From: Alphaproteobacteria bacterium | GTDB taxonomy: Bacteria; Pseudomonadota; Alphaproteobacteria; JAAEOK01 | Length of the DNA stretch: 37,907 nucleotides | Assembly: GCA_024244705.1 (NCBI GenBank) | Contig: JAAEOK010000108.1 | Location: forward strand, 1 to 37,907 | Direction of reading: 5' to 3' | Part shown: positions 25,040 through 33,044 of the stretch, piece by piece | Position numbering within the stretch: position 1 is the stretch's first letter | How the letters are laid out: the number at the start of each line of letters is the position of its first letter | The notes under the pieces: generated by a model | What the model saw: only the letters and a program-made list of their open reading frames with translations | What the model was told of the DNA's origin: nothing | The model's database searches: none | Translations under genes and position numbers: made by a program

Positions 25040-25632
25040 GTGAATTGCGACAACGAGGCGTGGCAGCCGTTGAGTTCGAAGGCGATGTCGCCGGTGCTCT
25101 CCGCCGACCCCAACCCGGACCCGCCTTCATTCAGCATCAGGCCCGTCGAGCCCGCCGCCGGGGTGCCGGTGGCCGAACCGTCGCCGGCCTCGGTGGCGGC
25201 CCGAACGACCCCCGGCACGTCGACCCGGGCATTCCCGTTGGCGATGTCCCAATCGAACTTGATCGGCTTCAGGAGCGGCGCGTGGCGATGCTCGATGAGG
25301 CAATCGAAGATGTCGAAGATGCTGCCCGTCGGCTGGCCGTCGCCGGACAGAATCTCGAACAGCGCGTCGCGCTGGGCGTCACTCGCGTCCTCGGACAGAA
25401 TGGTGTGGAGGTGGCCGTCGCAGTGATGCATGGCGCCGGGAAAATGGAAGATGGCGACCACCGACAGGCCGTCGAGCGCGACGTCGCCGTAATGGCCGCG
25501 CTCGATGTCGAGGCCGACGATGCCGTTGCAGTGGCCGTGGGTCGGCGCCGCCGCCCCGTCGCACGGGCAGGCCCGGTCGCAGCTGCAGAACTCCACGTAC
25601 TTGCCCATCAGGGCCCAATTCGTCTCCGCCAT
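25000..25632 (-). CDS. DUF1326-family protein
   Basis: 210 aa. The N-terminus carries the Cys-rich family motif EFCSCDRACPCDGAAAPTHGHC, likely a metal or redox site, followed by GIVGLDIERGHYGDVALDG. The C-terminal domain is beta-rich. Function is unknown in the family. It is convergent with the CDF exporter and shares 40 bp with its coding end, so the two transcripts are antisense at their tails. Location next to two metal transporters may hint at metal handling, but this is only context. Confidence 0.9.
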   Translation of the reverse strand: MAETNWALMGKYVEFCSCDRACPCDGAAAPTHGHCNGIVGLDIERGHYGDVALDGLSVVAIFHFPGAMHHCDGHLHTILSEDASDAQRDALFEILSGDGQPTGSIFDIFDCLIEHRHAPLLKPIKFDWDIANGNARVDVPGVVRAATEAGDGSATGTPAAGSTGLMLNEGGSGLGSAESTGDIAFELNGCHASLSQFTYDESGMTFAPRA

Positions 25633-25729
25633 GGTGATTCCCTTCCCTCTGTGTTTTTCGATGTCTCTGCGTTGTGTTTGGATACCCTTCTGCCGCCTGT
25701 CAACGACCCGGCGCCGATTACGGCCGACG

Positions 25730-26338
25730 CTACCGGTACAGCCGCGCCATTGCGGCGTCGGCCATGGCGAGGCGGCGGCGCAGGAATTCGCGGGTCCGTT
25801 CCTGGCCGGCGCTGTCGTCGCGCGCCCACACCGCGAGCGTGGCCAGGAACAGCAGGGTCAGGCCGACCTCTTCGATTTCGCGGCGACGCCCGGTGGCGTC
25901 GAGCCCGGCGGCATCGCGCAGCCAGTGGATGGTCCGCGACAGGTTGAAGATCAGCGGCACCCAGTGGTGGGGGTGGGACGGATAGATCTTGGCGCGGATC
26001 ATTTCGACCGAAACCTCGCGGTGCGGCGCCAGGGCATCGAACCAGCGGGTGAGGACGAGGGCGAGCCGCTCGCGCGCCGGCAGCGCCGCGAAGCCCACGC
26101 GCTGCGGTGCCGTCATCGCGGCCCAGGCGCGGCCGAACCAGGCATCGGCGACGGCGTCGATGTCGCGGTAATGGGCGAGGATCTCGGGCAGGCCGACGCC
26201 GCAGCGCTCGGCGACGAGGCGCAGGCGCACGCCCTCCCAGCCCGCTTCCTCGGCCAGCGCCAGGGTTTCGTCGACGACCCGGTCGGCGAGCGCCGCCGGC
26301 GGCCGTTTCGCTTTGCTCCTCGGAGTCTTTTTCGCCAT
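25730..26338 (-). CDS. TetR-type/COQ9-like regulator
   Basis: About 202 aa from the ATG at 26338 (MAKKTPRSKAKRPP); an upstream in-frame extension to 26440 looks unused. The N-terminal helix-turn-helix is DETLALAEEAGWEGVRLRLVAERCGVGLPEILAHYRD, with a COQ9/TetR-like helical C-terminal domain (FDALAPHREVSVEMIRAKI, FNLSRTIHWLRDAAG). Either a transcription factor or a lipid-binding COQ9-like protein; the preserved basic N-terminus favours DNA binding. Divergent from the M15 peptidase gene. Confidence 0.78.
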   Translation of the reverse strand: MAKKTPRSKAKRPPAALADRVVDETLALAEEAGWEGVRLRLVAERCGVGLPEILAHYRDIDAVADAWFGRAWAAMTAPQRVGFAALPARERLALVLTRWFDALAPHREVSVEMIRAKIYPSHPHHWVPLIFNLSRTIHWLRDAAGLDATGRRREIEEVGLTLLFLATLAVWARDDSAGQERTREFLRRRLAMADAAMARLYR

Positions 26339-26509
26339 CGCCGGTTCGAAATCGCGGTCCGCTGTGGGGGGCCGAGTATAGGCCAAATAGCGCCGACGGG
26401 CGACCGCCGGCAAATCTCTCCGGCGTGTGACTCTTCCCACAGCGCGGCCCGGGCGTTCGCCCTAACGTGCGCGGACGACCGGCCAGCGGCCGCGTCGAGG
26501 AAGAGCGTG

Positions 26510-26977
26510 ATGGCTGAATTCGACACCTGGGACAGGCACACCAACAAGCGCCTGGCGACCCTGCATCCGAAGATCCGCCGCGAAGCCTGCGACCTGATCA
26601 ACGCGGTCGCGCGTGAGACCGGGGTTCGCCTGCGCGTGACCCAGGCCTACCGCTCGTTCGCCGAGCAGGACGCGCTGTTCGCCCAGGGCCGGACCGCGCC
26701 GGGCCGCATCGTCACCAAGGCCAAGGGCGGCCAGAGCTATCACAATTACGGGCTCGCCATCGACGTCTGCGAGATCCGCGACGGCGCCGCCATCTTCGAC
26801 TGCCCCTGGGACCGCATCGCGCCGATCGCCGAGGCTGCGGGCTGGGAATGGGGCGGCCGCTGGACCTCGTTCCCCGACAAGCCGCACTTCCAGAAGTCGT
26901 TCGGCCGAACGACGGTCGAACTCGCCCAATTGCACGAGACGGCGCGCGACGACGATGGCTATACGCTGATCGGGTGA
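26510..26977 (+). CDS. M15-family peptidoglycan peptidase (endolysin-like)
   Basis: 155-aa zinc peptidase of the VanY/L-Ala-D-Glu endopeptidase group. Zinc ligands are in SYHNYGLAIDVCE (His and Asp) and PHFQKSF (His); AYRSFAEQDALFAQG is the conserved N-terminal motif. There is no signal peptide, as in phage-type endolysins. Start ATG 26510 after GAGGAAG. Its 3' end is the left border of an accessory zone: a diverged copy of its last 21 codons occurs at 30769-30834. It is probably an old resident gene, ancestrally convergent with comM. Confidence 0.9.
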   Translation: MAEFDTWDRHTNKRLATLHPKIRREACDLINAVARETGVRLRVTQAYRSFAEQDALFAQGRTAPGRIVTKAKGGQSYHNYGLAIDVCEIRDGAAIFDCPWDRIAPIAEAAGWEWGGRWTSFPDKPHFQKSFGRTTVELAQLHETARDDDGYTLIG

Positions 26978-27430
26978 CGGGGCGCCTGGCCGACGACGGC
27001 GACCGTCCCGGCCGGCGCGCGCGCCATGGGCGTCGTCTCGGTGCCGCCGGCGATCGCACGGGAGCGAGTCCCGCGTTGACTCGGGCGCGCGTCCTTCGCG
27101 GACTCAGCCGGCGATATCACTAGATTCCGTCCGTCGACTATTCCGTGTGACAACGGACGTCAGATCTCGCTTAGCGGCCGAAATGTGCCGACGTCTAGCT
27201 ATTCCCGGACGACTTTCACTGCTCGGTCACTCTTGGCCAGCGATCGCAGACTAAGAAATTGAGGCTGAAGCAACCCATTGGGCCAAACCGGTCCAAGAAG
27301 CAAAGAACGCCATTATGCAATGTGTCGAATTAGGACGTCGGATGCCCTGAACCGCCCACCCGACAAACCCAGTCGGTGAGTGAGATGAAAAATCCGGGAA
27401 ATCTCGGCCGAAGGTTTCGGGGGCCGAAAC
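26978..27430. other. noncoding left arm of the cphA-like cassette
   Basis: About 450 bp with no supportable gene. Directly after the M15 stop is GACGACGGCGAC, which recurs just before the native comM end at about 33029, as expected if the two flanks were once contiguous. A 7-bp hairpin (GTTTCGG at 27414-27420, CCGAAAC at 27424-27430) abuts the stop of the TAT microprotein gene but lacks a T tract. Confidence 0.5.
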
Positions 27431-27613
27431 TCAGTCGATGAACGAGCCTCTTACGGCGAATGCCCGCTTCGACCCGGCGGAGAGCAACAGCGTAATCGCA
27501 GGCGCGGTAGCGGCGGCTTTTCCGAACTTGCTCACAAACTCGCGACGGGCCTTCGTACGTGCGTCGAGTTCCTCGTGCTTGGTCACATGGCTACGAGCTT
27601 CCTTATCCTTCAT
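27431..27613 (-). CDS. TAT-signal microprotein (60 aa)
   Basis: A small protein starting at ATG 27613 with an excellent GGAGGGGG site; an upstream TTG at 27631 overlaps that site and is unlikely. The sequence is a hydrophilic leader, a twin-arginine motif (ARREFVSKF), then AAATAPAITLLLSAGSKRAFA and only a few residues after the likely cleavage site. It is nearly all signal. A clear relative starts at 37763. Function unknown; a peptide precursor or an assembly factor are possible. It lies downstream of, and on the same strand as, the cyanophycin-synthetase-like gene. Confidence 0.75.
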   Translation of the reverse strand: MKDKEARSHVTKHEELDARTKARREFVSKFGKAAATAPAITLLLSAGSKRAFAVRGSFID

Positions 27614-27635
27614 ATTCTTTTCCCCCTCCAAATCG

Positions 27636-27664
27636 ATTATAGTCCAACGCCAACCAATTGTCTT
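27636..27664 (-). promoter_or_regulatory. promoter of the TAT microprotein gene
   Basis: Read on the minus strand: AAGACA (27664-27659), 17-nt spacer, perfect TATAAT (27641-27636). The start would be about 27629, giving a very short leader that begins at the Shine-Dalgarno. This lets the microprotein be made apart from the upstream cphA-like gene. Confidence 0.6.
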
Positions 27665-27779
27665 AGCTATACCCTGCGACTAATCGGCCGTCAAGCGGAC
27701 CGACCAGGGGCAAGGCGCGCGAATCCCACCGAACAGAATACCGCGGAAAGAGACATCCGTCGTGGCAAGCCTAGACGAG

Positions 27780-30464
27780 CTAAGTGATCGCACCCGATGC
27801 GAGCGACCGGCGCCCCGCGATTTCCCGCGAAAACGCCTGAACCCGGGACCAAGCCTCCTCGTTGTCGTAGGGTACGAGTACGACGAAATCGCCTGGACGC
27901 GCCATACGGAGACAGGCATCGAGCGCCTCACTCTCGCCCGGGATAAGCGTGACGTGGTTGGCCGGAACGCCCATCTCGATGAGTCCCTGCTTCATCAGTT
28001 GCGGGATCTCTTCAGGCCTGCGGCCAAAACGGTCATCCCAGTGATACAGGACGTAGTGGTCGAACCAGCCCGCCATCATGCGCCCGATGTCCATAACCTG
28101 GCGATCGGTGCGGCCGCCGCCAACCGTCATCAGTCCGATCCGCTGACCGTCGACGGGCACGTCCTTGATGGTCCTGTAAAGCGTCCGAAAGCCGGGCTCG
28201 TTATGCGCCCAATCCATCAGCAGGCGGAAGGGTAATCCGTCGAAGAAATTCATGCGCCCCGGCGAAAGCGCGAAGCTGCATTTAAAGTCGCGAAGCCCGC
28301 GATCGATTGCTTCGATAGAGACCCCTATGCCATAGGCGATGGCTGCCGCGAACATCGCGTTCTGTACATTGTGCCGGGCGCGGCCGTCGAACGTGGCCGG
28401 AAGATCGCTCACCGCCAGCGCAAGCCTCGGCGTGCCCGCGTCATGGAGTACGATGCTCTCTCGACCAGCGACATCCTCGAGGCGGACCGCGCGACCACCG
28501 CCGGCAATGTGCGCTTCGACCAGTGAGCACACGGACGCCATCGTCACATAGCAGATATGGCGGGCGGAACAACTGGCCGCCATTGCCACGCAGAGCGAAT
28601 CGTCGGCATTCAGCACGACGGTATCGTCGGCGGCCTCGGCCACGATCCGCTTGAGACCTGCCAGGGCCTCAAGGGTCTCGATACCACCCTCTCCGATATG
28701 GTCCTCGTCGATATTCAGTACCGCAGCGACTGTGCAGCGGTGGAAGCCGAGGCCGCTTTCCAATATCCCTCCCCGCGCGGTTTCCAGCACCGCGATCTCG
28801 ACGCCGGCATTACCGAGGATGGTAGCGGCGCCATTGGCCCCGGCGGCTTCACCTTCAATCACGCGCTCATCATCTACGAACGCGCCGTCCGTAGTCGTCA
28901 TGCCGACCGCGCTGCCGGCGGTGCGAGCAATGTGGGCAACCATCCGCGTCGTCGTCGTCTTGCCGTTGGTACCGGTAATCGCGGCGACCGGAATGCGCGC
29001 GTCCTCGGGATCGGGGTAAATGGCGTCGACGATCCGTCCCGCGACGTCGCGCGGCGAGCCGACGCTGGGGGCATAGTGCATGCGCAGTCCGGGACCGGAA
29101 TTCACCTCGCAGACCACGCCGCCAACTTCGCGATAGGAGAGCGAGATATCGGGCGAAATGAAATCGACGCCGCAGAGCCTCAGACGCATTGTCCGGGCCG
29201 CGCGAATGGCGATTTCTCGATTGTCGGGATGAACATCGTCGGTGACATCGATCGCCCAGCCGCCGGTGGAGAGGTTCGGCGTCGCACGCAACCGGACTTT
29301 CTGTTCGTGCTTGGGGACCGAGCCAAGCGTCATGCCTTGAACCGCGATGGTGTCTTCGAGGTCTTGATCGATTTCGATCGTCGTCAGGACGTTCCAATGG
29401 TGGGGCGCGCGGCGTGGATCCCTGTTGAGCTCATCAATCAGGTCGCGTATCGAGCTCTTGCCATCGCCGACCACGTGCGCCGGATTCCTTTTGGCGGCGG
29501 CAATCATATCGCCATCGAGGATCAGGAGGCGATAGTCATTTCCCGCCGCGTAGGACTCGACAACGGCCGAAGAATCGTGCGCAAATGCCGACGCGGCGGC
29601 CGCCCGAATCGCACTCGGTTCGTCAAGCCTTAGTGACACGGCACGGCCGAAGTCGCCGCAAGTCGGCTTTACGATGACTGGCCCGCCGCCGAATGACTCG
29701 GCGGCCGCGACCGCCTGGTCCGCGGTTTCGACCCGTCGTTGCTCGGGGACGGGTATTCCATGGTCGCGGAGGATCTGAACCGTTTTCGACTTGTCGACGC
29801 TGATGTCGACCGCGTCCGCGGCCTCGATGTCAAGGCTCGAGCCATGGATCAGGCGCCGCCTCGACCCCTGCCCTAACTGGATCTCCGCATCGTGGAAAAG
29901 CTGAGCCGGGATACCGCGGCGGCGCGCTTCCCGGAACAGCGCCGCCGCCCCGGCGGTAAGGCGTTCCGCCTGTGCCAACTCATAAAAGGCGCCGATCGCG
30001 GTCTCGAGATCGAAACCGTCTTCGCATGTGAAGGTCGAAGGACAGGCTCTCGCCGCGGCACCGTTCAAGGTTTCTATAGCGAGAATACCTGCCGCAAGGC
30101 CGATGATCGGATCCTCGCAGTCGAAGCACAGGTCGTACCGGTCGGGCTCAGAGCTTGCTGAGGCCTGATGCCATCTGAGCGAGGCGCCTGTCGTTTCGTT
30201 CTGTAGATGCACGGACAGACGCGCGACAAGAGATGCCCAGTCGAGCGCGGTCGTCGGAATCGTATCTGGCGGTGCGAGCGATCCGGCCTGGCCCTGTGAA
30301 ATCCCTGCAAACCAGAACTCGAGGACCCTCGAAGCGAGACCGCGATCGTCGATGTCCGATCGTGCGATCTCGACTTCGAAGCGAACCGCGGCCTGCGACG
30401 CGAATAGATTGGGTCCCGAATAAACCGTCGATTGCTGCATGACGATCATGGACCTGGCCGTCAC
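27780..30464 (-). CDS. cyanophycin synthetase-like ATP-grasp/Mur-ligase fusion
   Basis: 894 aa. Cyanophycin synthetase adds Asp and Arg alternately to a polyaspartate backbone, using an ATP-grasp domain and a Mur-ligase-like domain. Here the N-terminus has the CphA-type VYSGPNLFASQAAVRFEVE; the ATP-grasp region (about 215-470) includes PVIVKPTCGDFGRAVSL and GVVCEVNSGPGLRMHYAP; the Mur-ligase P-loop is ITGTNGKTTTTRMVAHIA at about 490-507, and MDWAHNEPGF matches the family DxxHN motif. All three domains are complete. No cyanophycinase gene is adjacent. The gene sits in an inserted segment between the M15 peptidase and a diverged copy of the M15 end, so it is accessory. True product polymer or peptide not established. 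Confidence 0.82.
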   Translation of the reverse strand: MTARSMIVMQQSTVYSGPNLFASQAAVRFEVEIARSDIDDRGLASRVLEFWFAGISQGQAGSLAPPDTIPTTALDWASLVARLSVHLQNETTGASLRWHQASASSEPDRYDLCFDCEDPIIGLAAGILAIETLNGAAARACPSTFTCEDGFDLETAIGAFYELAQAERLTAGAAALFREARRRGIPAQLFHDAEIQLGQGSRRRLIHGSSLDIEAADAVDISVDKSKTVQILRDHGIPVPEQRRVETADQAVAAAESFGGGPVIVKPTCGDFGRAVSLRLDEPSAIRAAAASAFAHDSSAVVESYAAGNDYRLLILDGDMIAAAKRNPAHVVGDGKSSIRDLIDELNRDPRRAPHHWNVLTTIEIDQDLEDTIAVQGMTLGSVPKHEQKVRLRATPNLSTGGWAIDVTDDVHPDNREIAIRAARTMRLRLCGVDFISPDISLSYREVGGVVCEVNSGPGLRMHYAPSVGSPRDVAGRIVDAIYPDPEDARIPVAAITGTNGKTTTTRMVAHIARTAGSAVGMTTTDGAFVDDERVIEGEAAGANGAATILGNAGVEIAVLETARGGILESGLGFHRCTVAAVLNIDEDHIGEGGIETLEALAGLKRIVAEAADDTVVLNADDSLCVAMAASCSARHICYVTMASVCSLVEAHIAGGGRAVRLEDVAGRESIVLHDAGTPRLALAVSDLPATFDGRARHNVQNAMFAAAIAYGIGVSIEAIDRGLRDFKCSFALSPGRMNFFDGLPFRLLMDWAHNEPGFRTLYRTIKDVPVDGQRIGLMTVGGGRTDRQVMDIGRMMAGWFDHYVLYHWDDRFGRRPEEIPQLMKQGLIEMGVPANHVTLIPGESEALDACLRMARPGDFVVLVPYDNEEAWSRVQAFSREIAGRRSLASGAIT

Positions 30465-30765
30465 GGTCTTTGCCGATCGTCAAAGCTGTCCTTGTCAAAG
30501 GGTGACAGGTTCGCCGCCTTCCTGCGAGCCGCGGGCCTCGATGGCAAGCGACCGGCCAACCCAGACGTTGTTTGTAAGACGGGAGTGGTGTCCCCCAGCG
30601 TCGGTTTCTTGGAAGGTCGCACAGCATGCCCCCGCATTGCCCAGATGCCCTGCCTGAAGTTGGCCGCCCCACCGAATCTCGCATCAGATCAGGTCTTGCC
30701 ATATACCCACATGTTCTCAGGACTATTGCAACGCCCTGATTCGTCGGCCGTTGAAGAGGACGAGT
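30465..30765. other. noncoding DNA upstream of the cphA-like gene
   Basis: About 300 bp without a supportable gene. Presumably contains the promoter of the minus-strand cphA-like gene; I see no clear boxes. Plus-strand frames here have no ribosome-binding sites or motifs. Confidence 0.45.
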
Positions 30766-30834
30766 CGGACGACGGAATTGGCCCAGCTCCGCGAGACCGC
30801 CCAGGACGACGACGGCTATGCGCTGATCGGGTGA
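30766..30834 (+). pseudogene. diverged copy of the M15 peptidase 3' end
   Basis: Encodes RTTELAQLRETAQDDDGYALIG and TGA, against RTTVELAQLHETARDDDGYTLIG at the end of the resident gene. About 82 percent identity over 65 bp, one codon deleted, most differences at third codon positions. Nothing of the rest of the peptidase is present. Marks the right border of the cphA-like cassette. Confidence 0.9.
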
Positions 30835-30868
30835 CGGGGGCATTTCGTCCGTCACTCCGGGCGCGCCC

Positions 30869-30922
30869 CTAGCGCACCAACACCACCCGCCGGTAACTCG
30901 GCGCCTCGGCGATGCGGCCGGC
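30869..30922 (-). pseudogene. comM 3'-end copy A
   Basis: On the minus strand it encodes RIAEAPSYRRVVLVR and TAG; intact ComM ends RRHIAEALSYRRVVLAR. It lies only 34 bp after the M15-end copy and converges on it, so 30766-30922 is a complete second, diverged M15-comM junction. Confidence 0.9.
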
Positions 30923-30962
30923 GGCGGTTGTCCTCGCCCGGCGCGAGAGCGTAGGGTATGAT

Positions 30963-30989
30963 CGGCTCACGTCGCAACGAAGTGAGCCG
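30963..30989. repeat. inverted repeat CGGCTCAC/GTGAGCCG
   Basis: Arms at 30963-30970 and 30982-30989 are perfectly complementary around an 11-nt loop. It is not followed by a T tract, so it is not an obvious terminator. Together with the palindrome at 31015-31066 it looks like a dispersed intergenic repeat. Confidence 0.6.
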
Positions 30990-31014
30990 TGAATCACACC
31001 CTAACATTTTGAAT

Positions 31015-31066
31015 TAGAGCAAGATTCACGTTTCAGTTCGACTCGATCTGAAACGATCTTGCTCTA
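31015..31066. repeat. 52-bp imperfect palindrome
   Basis: Outer arms TAGAGCAAGAT (31015-31025) and ATCTTGCTCTA (31056-31066), inner arms CGTTTCAG (31029-31036) and CTGAAACG (31048-31055), with a short asymmetry. Strong hairpin potential upstream of the SDR gene. I suspect a genome-wide REP-like element, not confirmable from one copy. Confidence 0.7.
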
Positions 31067-31113
31067 GTCTGTGGCCCGAACGGGTTTTCTCCGGGCAACA
31101 GCGGAAGGTCATC

Positions 31114-31878
31114 ATGAGCGGACTATTCACACTCGACGGCCGGGTCGCGTTGGTGACCGGCGCGTCGCGCGGCTTGGGCAAGGCGGTCGCCGATGCCATG
31201 GCGGCGGCGGGCGCCCACGTCGTCCTCGCCGCCAGGGGCGAGGACGCCTTGGCGGAAAACGCCGCGGCCATCCGGTCCGCCGGCGGCGCGGCGAGCGTCG
31301 TTGCCATGGACGTGACCGACGAAGGCTCGGTCGTCGACGCAGTGGCCCGAACGGTCGCCGAGACGGGCCGGCTCGATATCCTCGTCAACAATGCCGGTAT
31401 GGCCCACCGCAGCCCTGTCCTCGATACCGATACCGCCGGCTGGGAGGCGGTGGTGCGGACCAACTTGACATCGTCGTTCATGCTCGCCCGCGAGGCCGGC
31501 CGGCCGATGGTCGAGAACGGCTGGGGGCGGATCATCAACATGGCCTCGATCATGTCCCGGGTCGCCCGGCCCGGCATCCCCGCTTACGTCGCGACCAAGC
31601 ACGCCTTGGCCGGGCTGACCACGGCGCTGGCGGTCGAGCTCGGCGGCCATGGCGTGACCGCAAACGCCATCGGGCCGGGCTATATCCGCACCGAATTGAC
31701 CGAACCGCTTTACCAAGACCCCGATTTTTCGGCGATGATCGAAAGCGGCTGTCCGGCGGGCCGCTGGGGCCGCCCGGAGGAGGTCGGCGGGGTCGCCGTC
31801 TTCCTCGCTTCGGACGCCGCCGCCTATGTCAACGGGCACCTGCTGATCGTCGACGGCGGCATGACGGTGAGCCTGTAG
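31114..31878 (+). CDS. SDR-family oxidoreductase
   Basis: 254-aa classical short-chain dehydrogenase, NAD(P)-dependent. Cofactor motif TGASRGLG near residue 17, NNAG near residue 93, catalytic Ser in NMASIMS, and Tyr-x-x-x-Lys in AYVATKHALAGL; the C-terminus PEEVGGVAVFLASDAAAYVNGHLLIVDGG is typical. Similar to gluconate 5-dehydrogenase/3-oxoacyl reductase types; substrate unknown. Start ATG 31114 after GGAAGG. It is a single-gene cassette between comM-end copies A and B; the stop is 26 bp from copy B. Confidence 0.92.
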   Translation: MSGLFTLDGRVALVTGASRGLGKAVADAMAAAGAHVVLAARGEDALAENAAAIRSAGGAASVVAMDVTDEGSVVDAVARTVAETGRLDILVNNAGMAHRSPVLDTDTAGWEAVVRTNLTSSFMLAREAGRPMVENGWGRIINMASIMSRVARPGIPAYVATKHALAGLTTALAVELGGHGVTANAIGPGYIRTELTEPLYQDPDFSAMIESGCPAGRWGRPEEVGGVAVFLASDAAAYVNGHLLIVDGGMTVSL

Positions 31879-31904
31879 GAAGGCGACCACGGCGCCGGGC
31901 TCGC

Positions 31905-31952
31905 CTACCGCCCAAGCACGACCCGTCGATAACTCAGCGCCTCGGCGACATG
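31905..31952 (-). pseudogene. comM 3'-end copy B
   Basis: Minus strand encodes HVAEALSYRRVVLGR and TAG, one residue pair different from the real ComM end. Similarity to comM stops abruptly at about 31952. Marks the border between the SDR cassette and the peptidase cassette. Confidence 0.9.
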
Positions 31953-32114
31953 AGGCCACCGGTGTTGCCTGACCGCGTGCGCACGAGGCGACTCGCGCGG
32001 AAGAGACGTGTCTGTGGGGAATCTCATAGCGACGGCGCATCTATCGGTCCACCCTCGGAGGCAATCCAGAGGTTCTTTGGATTCCATCGATTCCCACTCG
32101 CCGGAGGGTCGAAG

Positions 32115-33023
32115 ATGTTTATGACCAATAGATCGTTGAGGGTTTCACAGCTCGATCGCAGCGTCGGCACAGGTTGGTTGCCGCCGCCGCCGGATCTTCG
32201 CGATTACACGGAGGCGCGGCCGGAGATCGCCGTCATGGCCAAGAAGCTTGGCGTGGATAAGGACGTCCCGCTGCCCGCGAAGGTCGACCTAAAGAAGTTT
32301 TGCTCACCCATCGAGAGCCAACTCGAACTGGGGTCGTGCACGGCCCAGGCCGCGGTCGGGATCGTCGAGTACTACCAGCGCCGCGCCTTCGGCGAGCACA
32401 TCGAAGGCTCCCGGCTCTTCGTCTACAAGACGACGCGCAATCTCATGCAAGTCGAGGGCGATACGGGGGCATGGTTGAGGAACGCCATGGGGGCCTTGGT
32501 GCTCTGCGGCGTTCCGGACGAAAGGTATTGGCCCTACACGGATGCCGATCCCGATTTCGACAAGGAACCCGAGAGCTTCGTCTATGCCGTGGCGGACAAT
32601 TTCGAGACGCTTCACTATTTCTCGCACGAACCCCCCGGACAGAACGTCTCGGGCGACGCGGTCCTGGCGAGCGTCAAGAAGTATCTGGCCGCCGGCATTC
32701 CGTCGATGTTCGGCTTCTGGGGCTTCGATTCCTACGAATCGTCCGACGTGAAAGGCGGCATACCGTACCCGTGCCCCGAAGAGAAATCGGACTGGGCCCA
32801 TGCCGTCGTCGCGGTCGGCTACGACGACAAGAAGAAGATCAAGAACACGATCTGCGACAAGACCACGACCGGCGCCCTGCTCATCCGCAATTCCTGGGGA
32901 GAAGAATGGGGCGACAAGGGTTACGGCTGGATGCCGTACGCCTATGTGGAGGACAAGCTGGCGTTGGACTTCTGGTCGCTGCTCAGCATGGAGTGGGTGG
33001 ACACCCAGGAGTTCGGCATCTGA
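32115..33023 (+). CDS. C1-family (papain-like) cysteine peptidase
   Basis: 302 aa. Catalytic Cys75 in ELGSCTAQAA, preceded by the oxyanion Gln; catalytic His in WAHAVVAVGYDD; Asn in LLIRNSWGEEWGDKGYGWMPY. The triad is complete. The N-terminal 55 residues form a short propeptide-like region (LPPPPDLRDYTEARPEI). I see no signal peptide, so a cytoplasmic or non-classical location is likely. Start ATG 32115 follows GGAGGG. It occupies its own cassette between comM-end copy B and the native comM end; the stop is 21 bp from the comM stop, convergent. Confidence 0.9.
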   Translation: MFMTNRSLRVSQLDRSVGTGWLPPPPDLRDYTEARPEIAVMAKKLGVDKDVPLPAKVDLKKFCSPIESQLELGSCTAQAAVGIVEYYQRRAFGEHIEGSRLFVYKTTRNLMQVEGDTGAWLRNAMGALVLCGVPDERYWPYTDADPDFDKEPESFVYAVADNFETLHYFSHEPPGQNVSGDAVLASVKKYLAAGIPSMFGFWGFDSYESSDVKGGIPYPCPEEKSDWAHAVVAVGYDDKKKIKNTICDKTTTGALLIRNSWGEEWGDKGYGWMPYAYVEDKLALDFWSLLSMEWVDTQEFGI

Positions 33024-33044
33024 CCGGACGACGGCGACGGCCCC

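Noticed and set aside
27414-27430. Rho-independent terminator of the TAT microprotein gene
   Set aside because: A 7-bp hairpin is present next to the stop codon but there is no T tract on the transcribed side.
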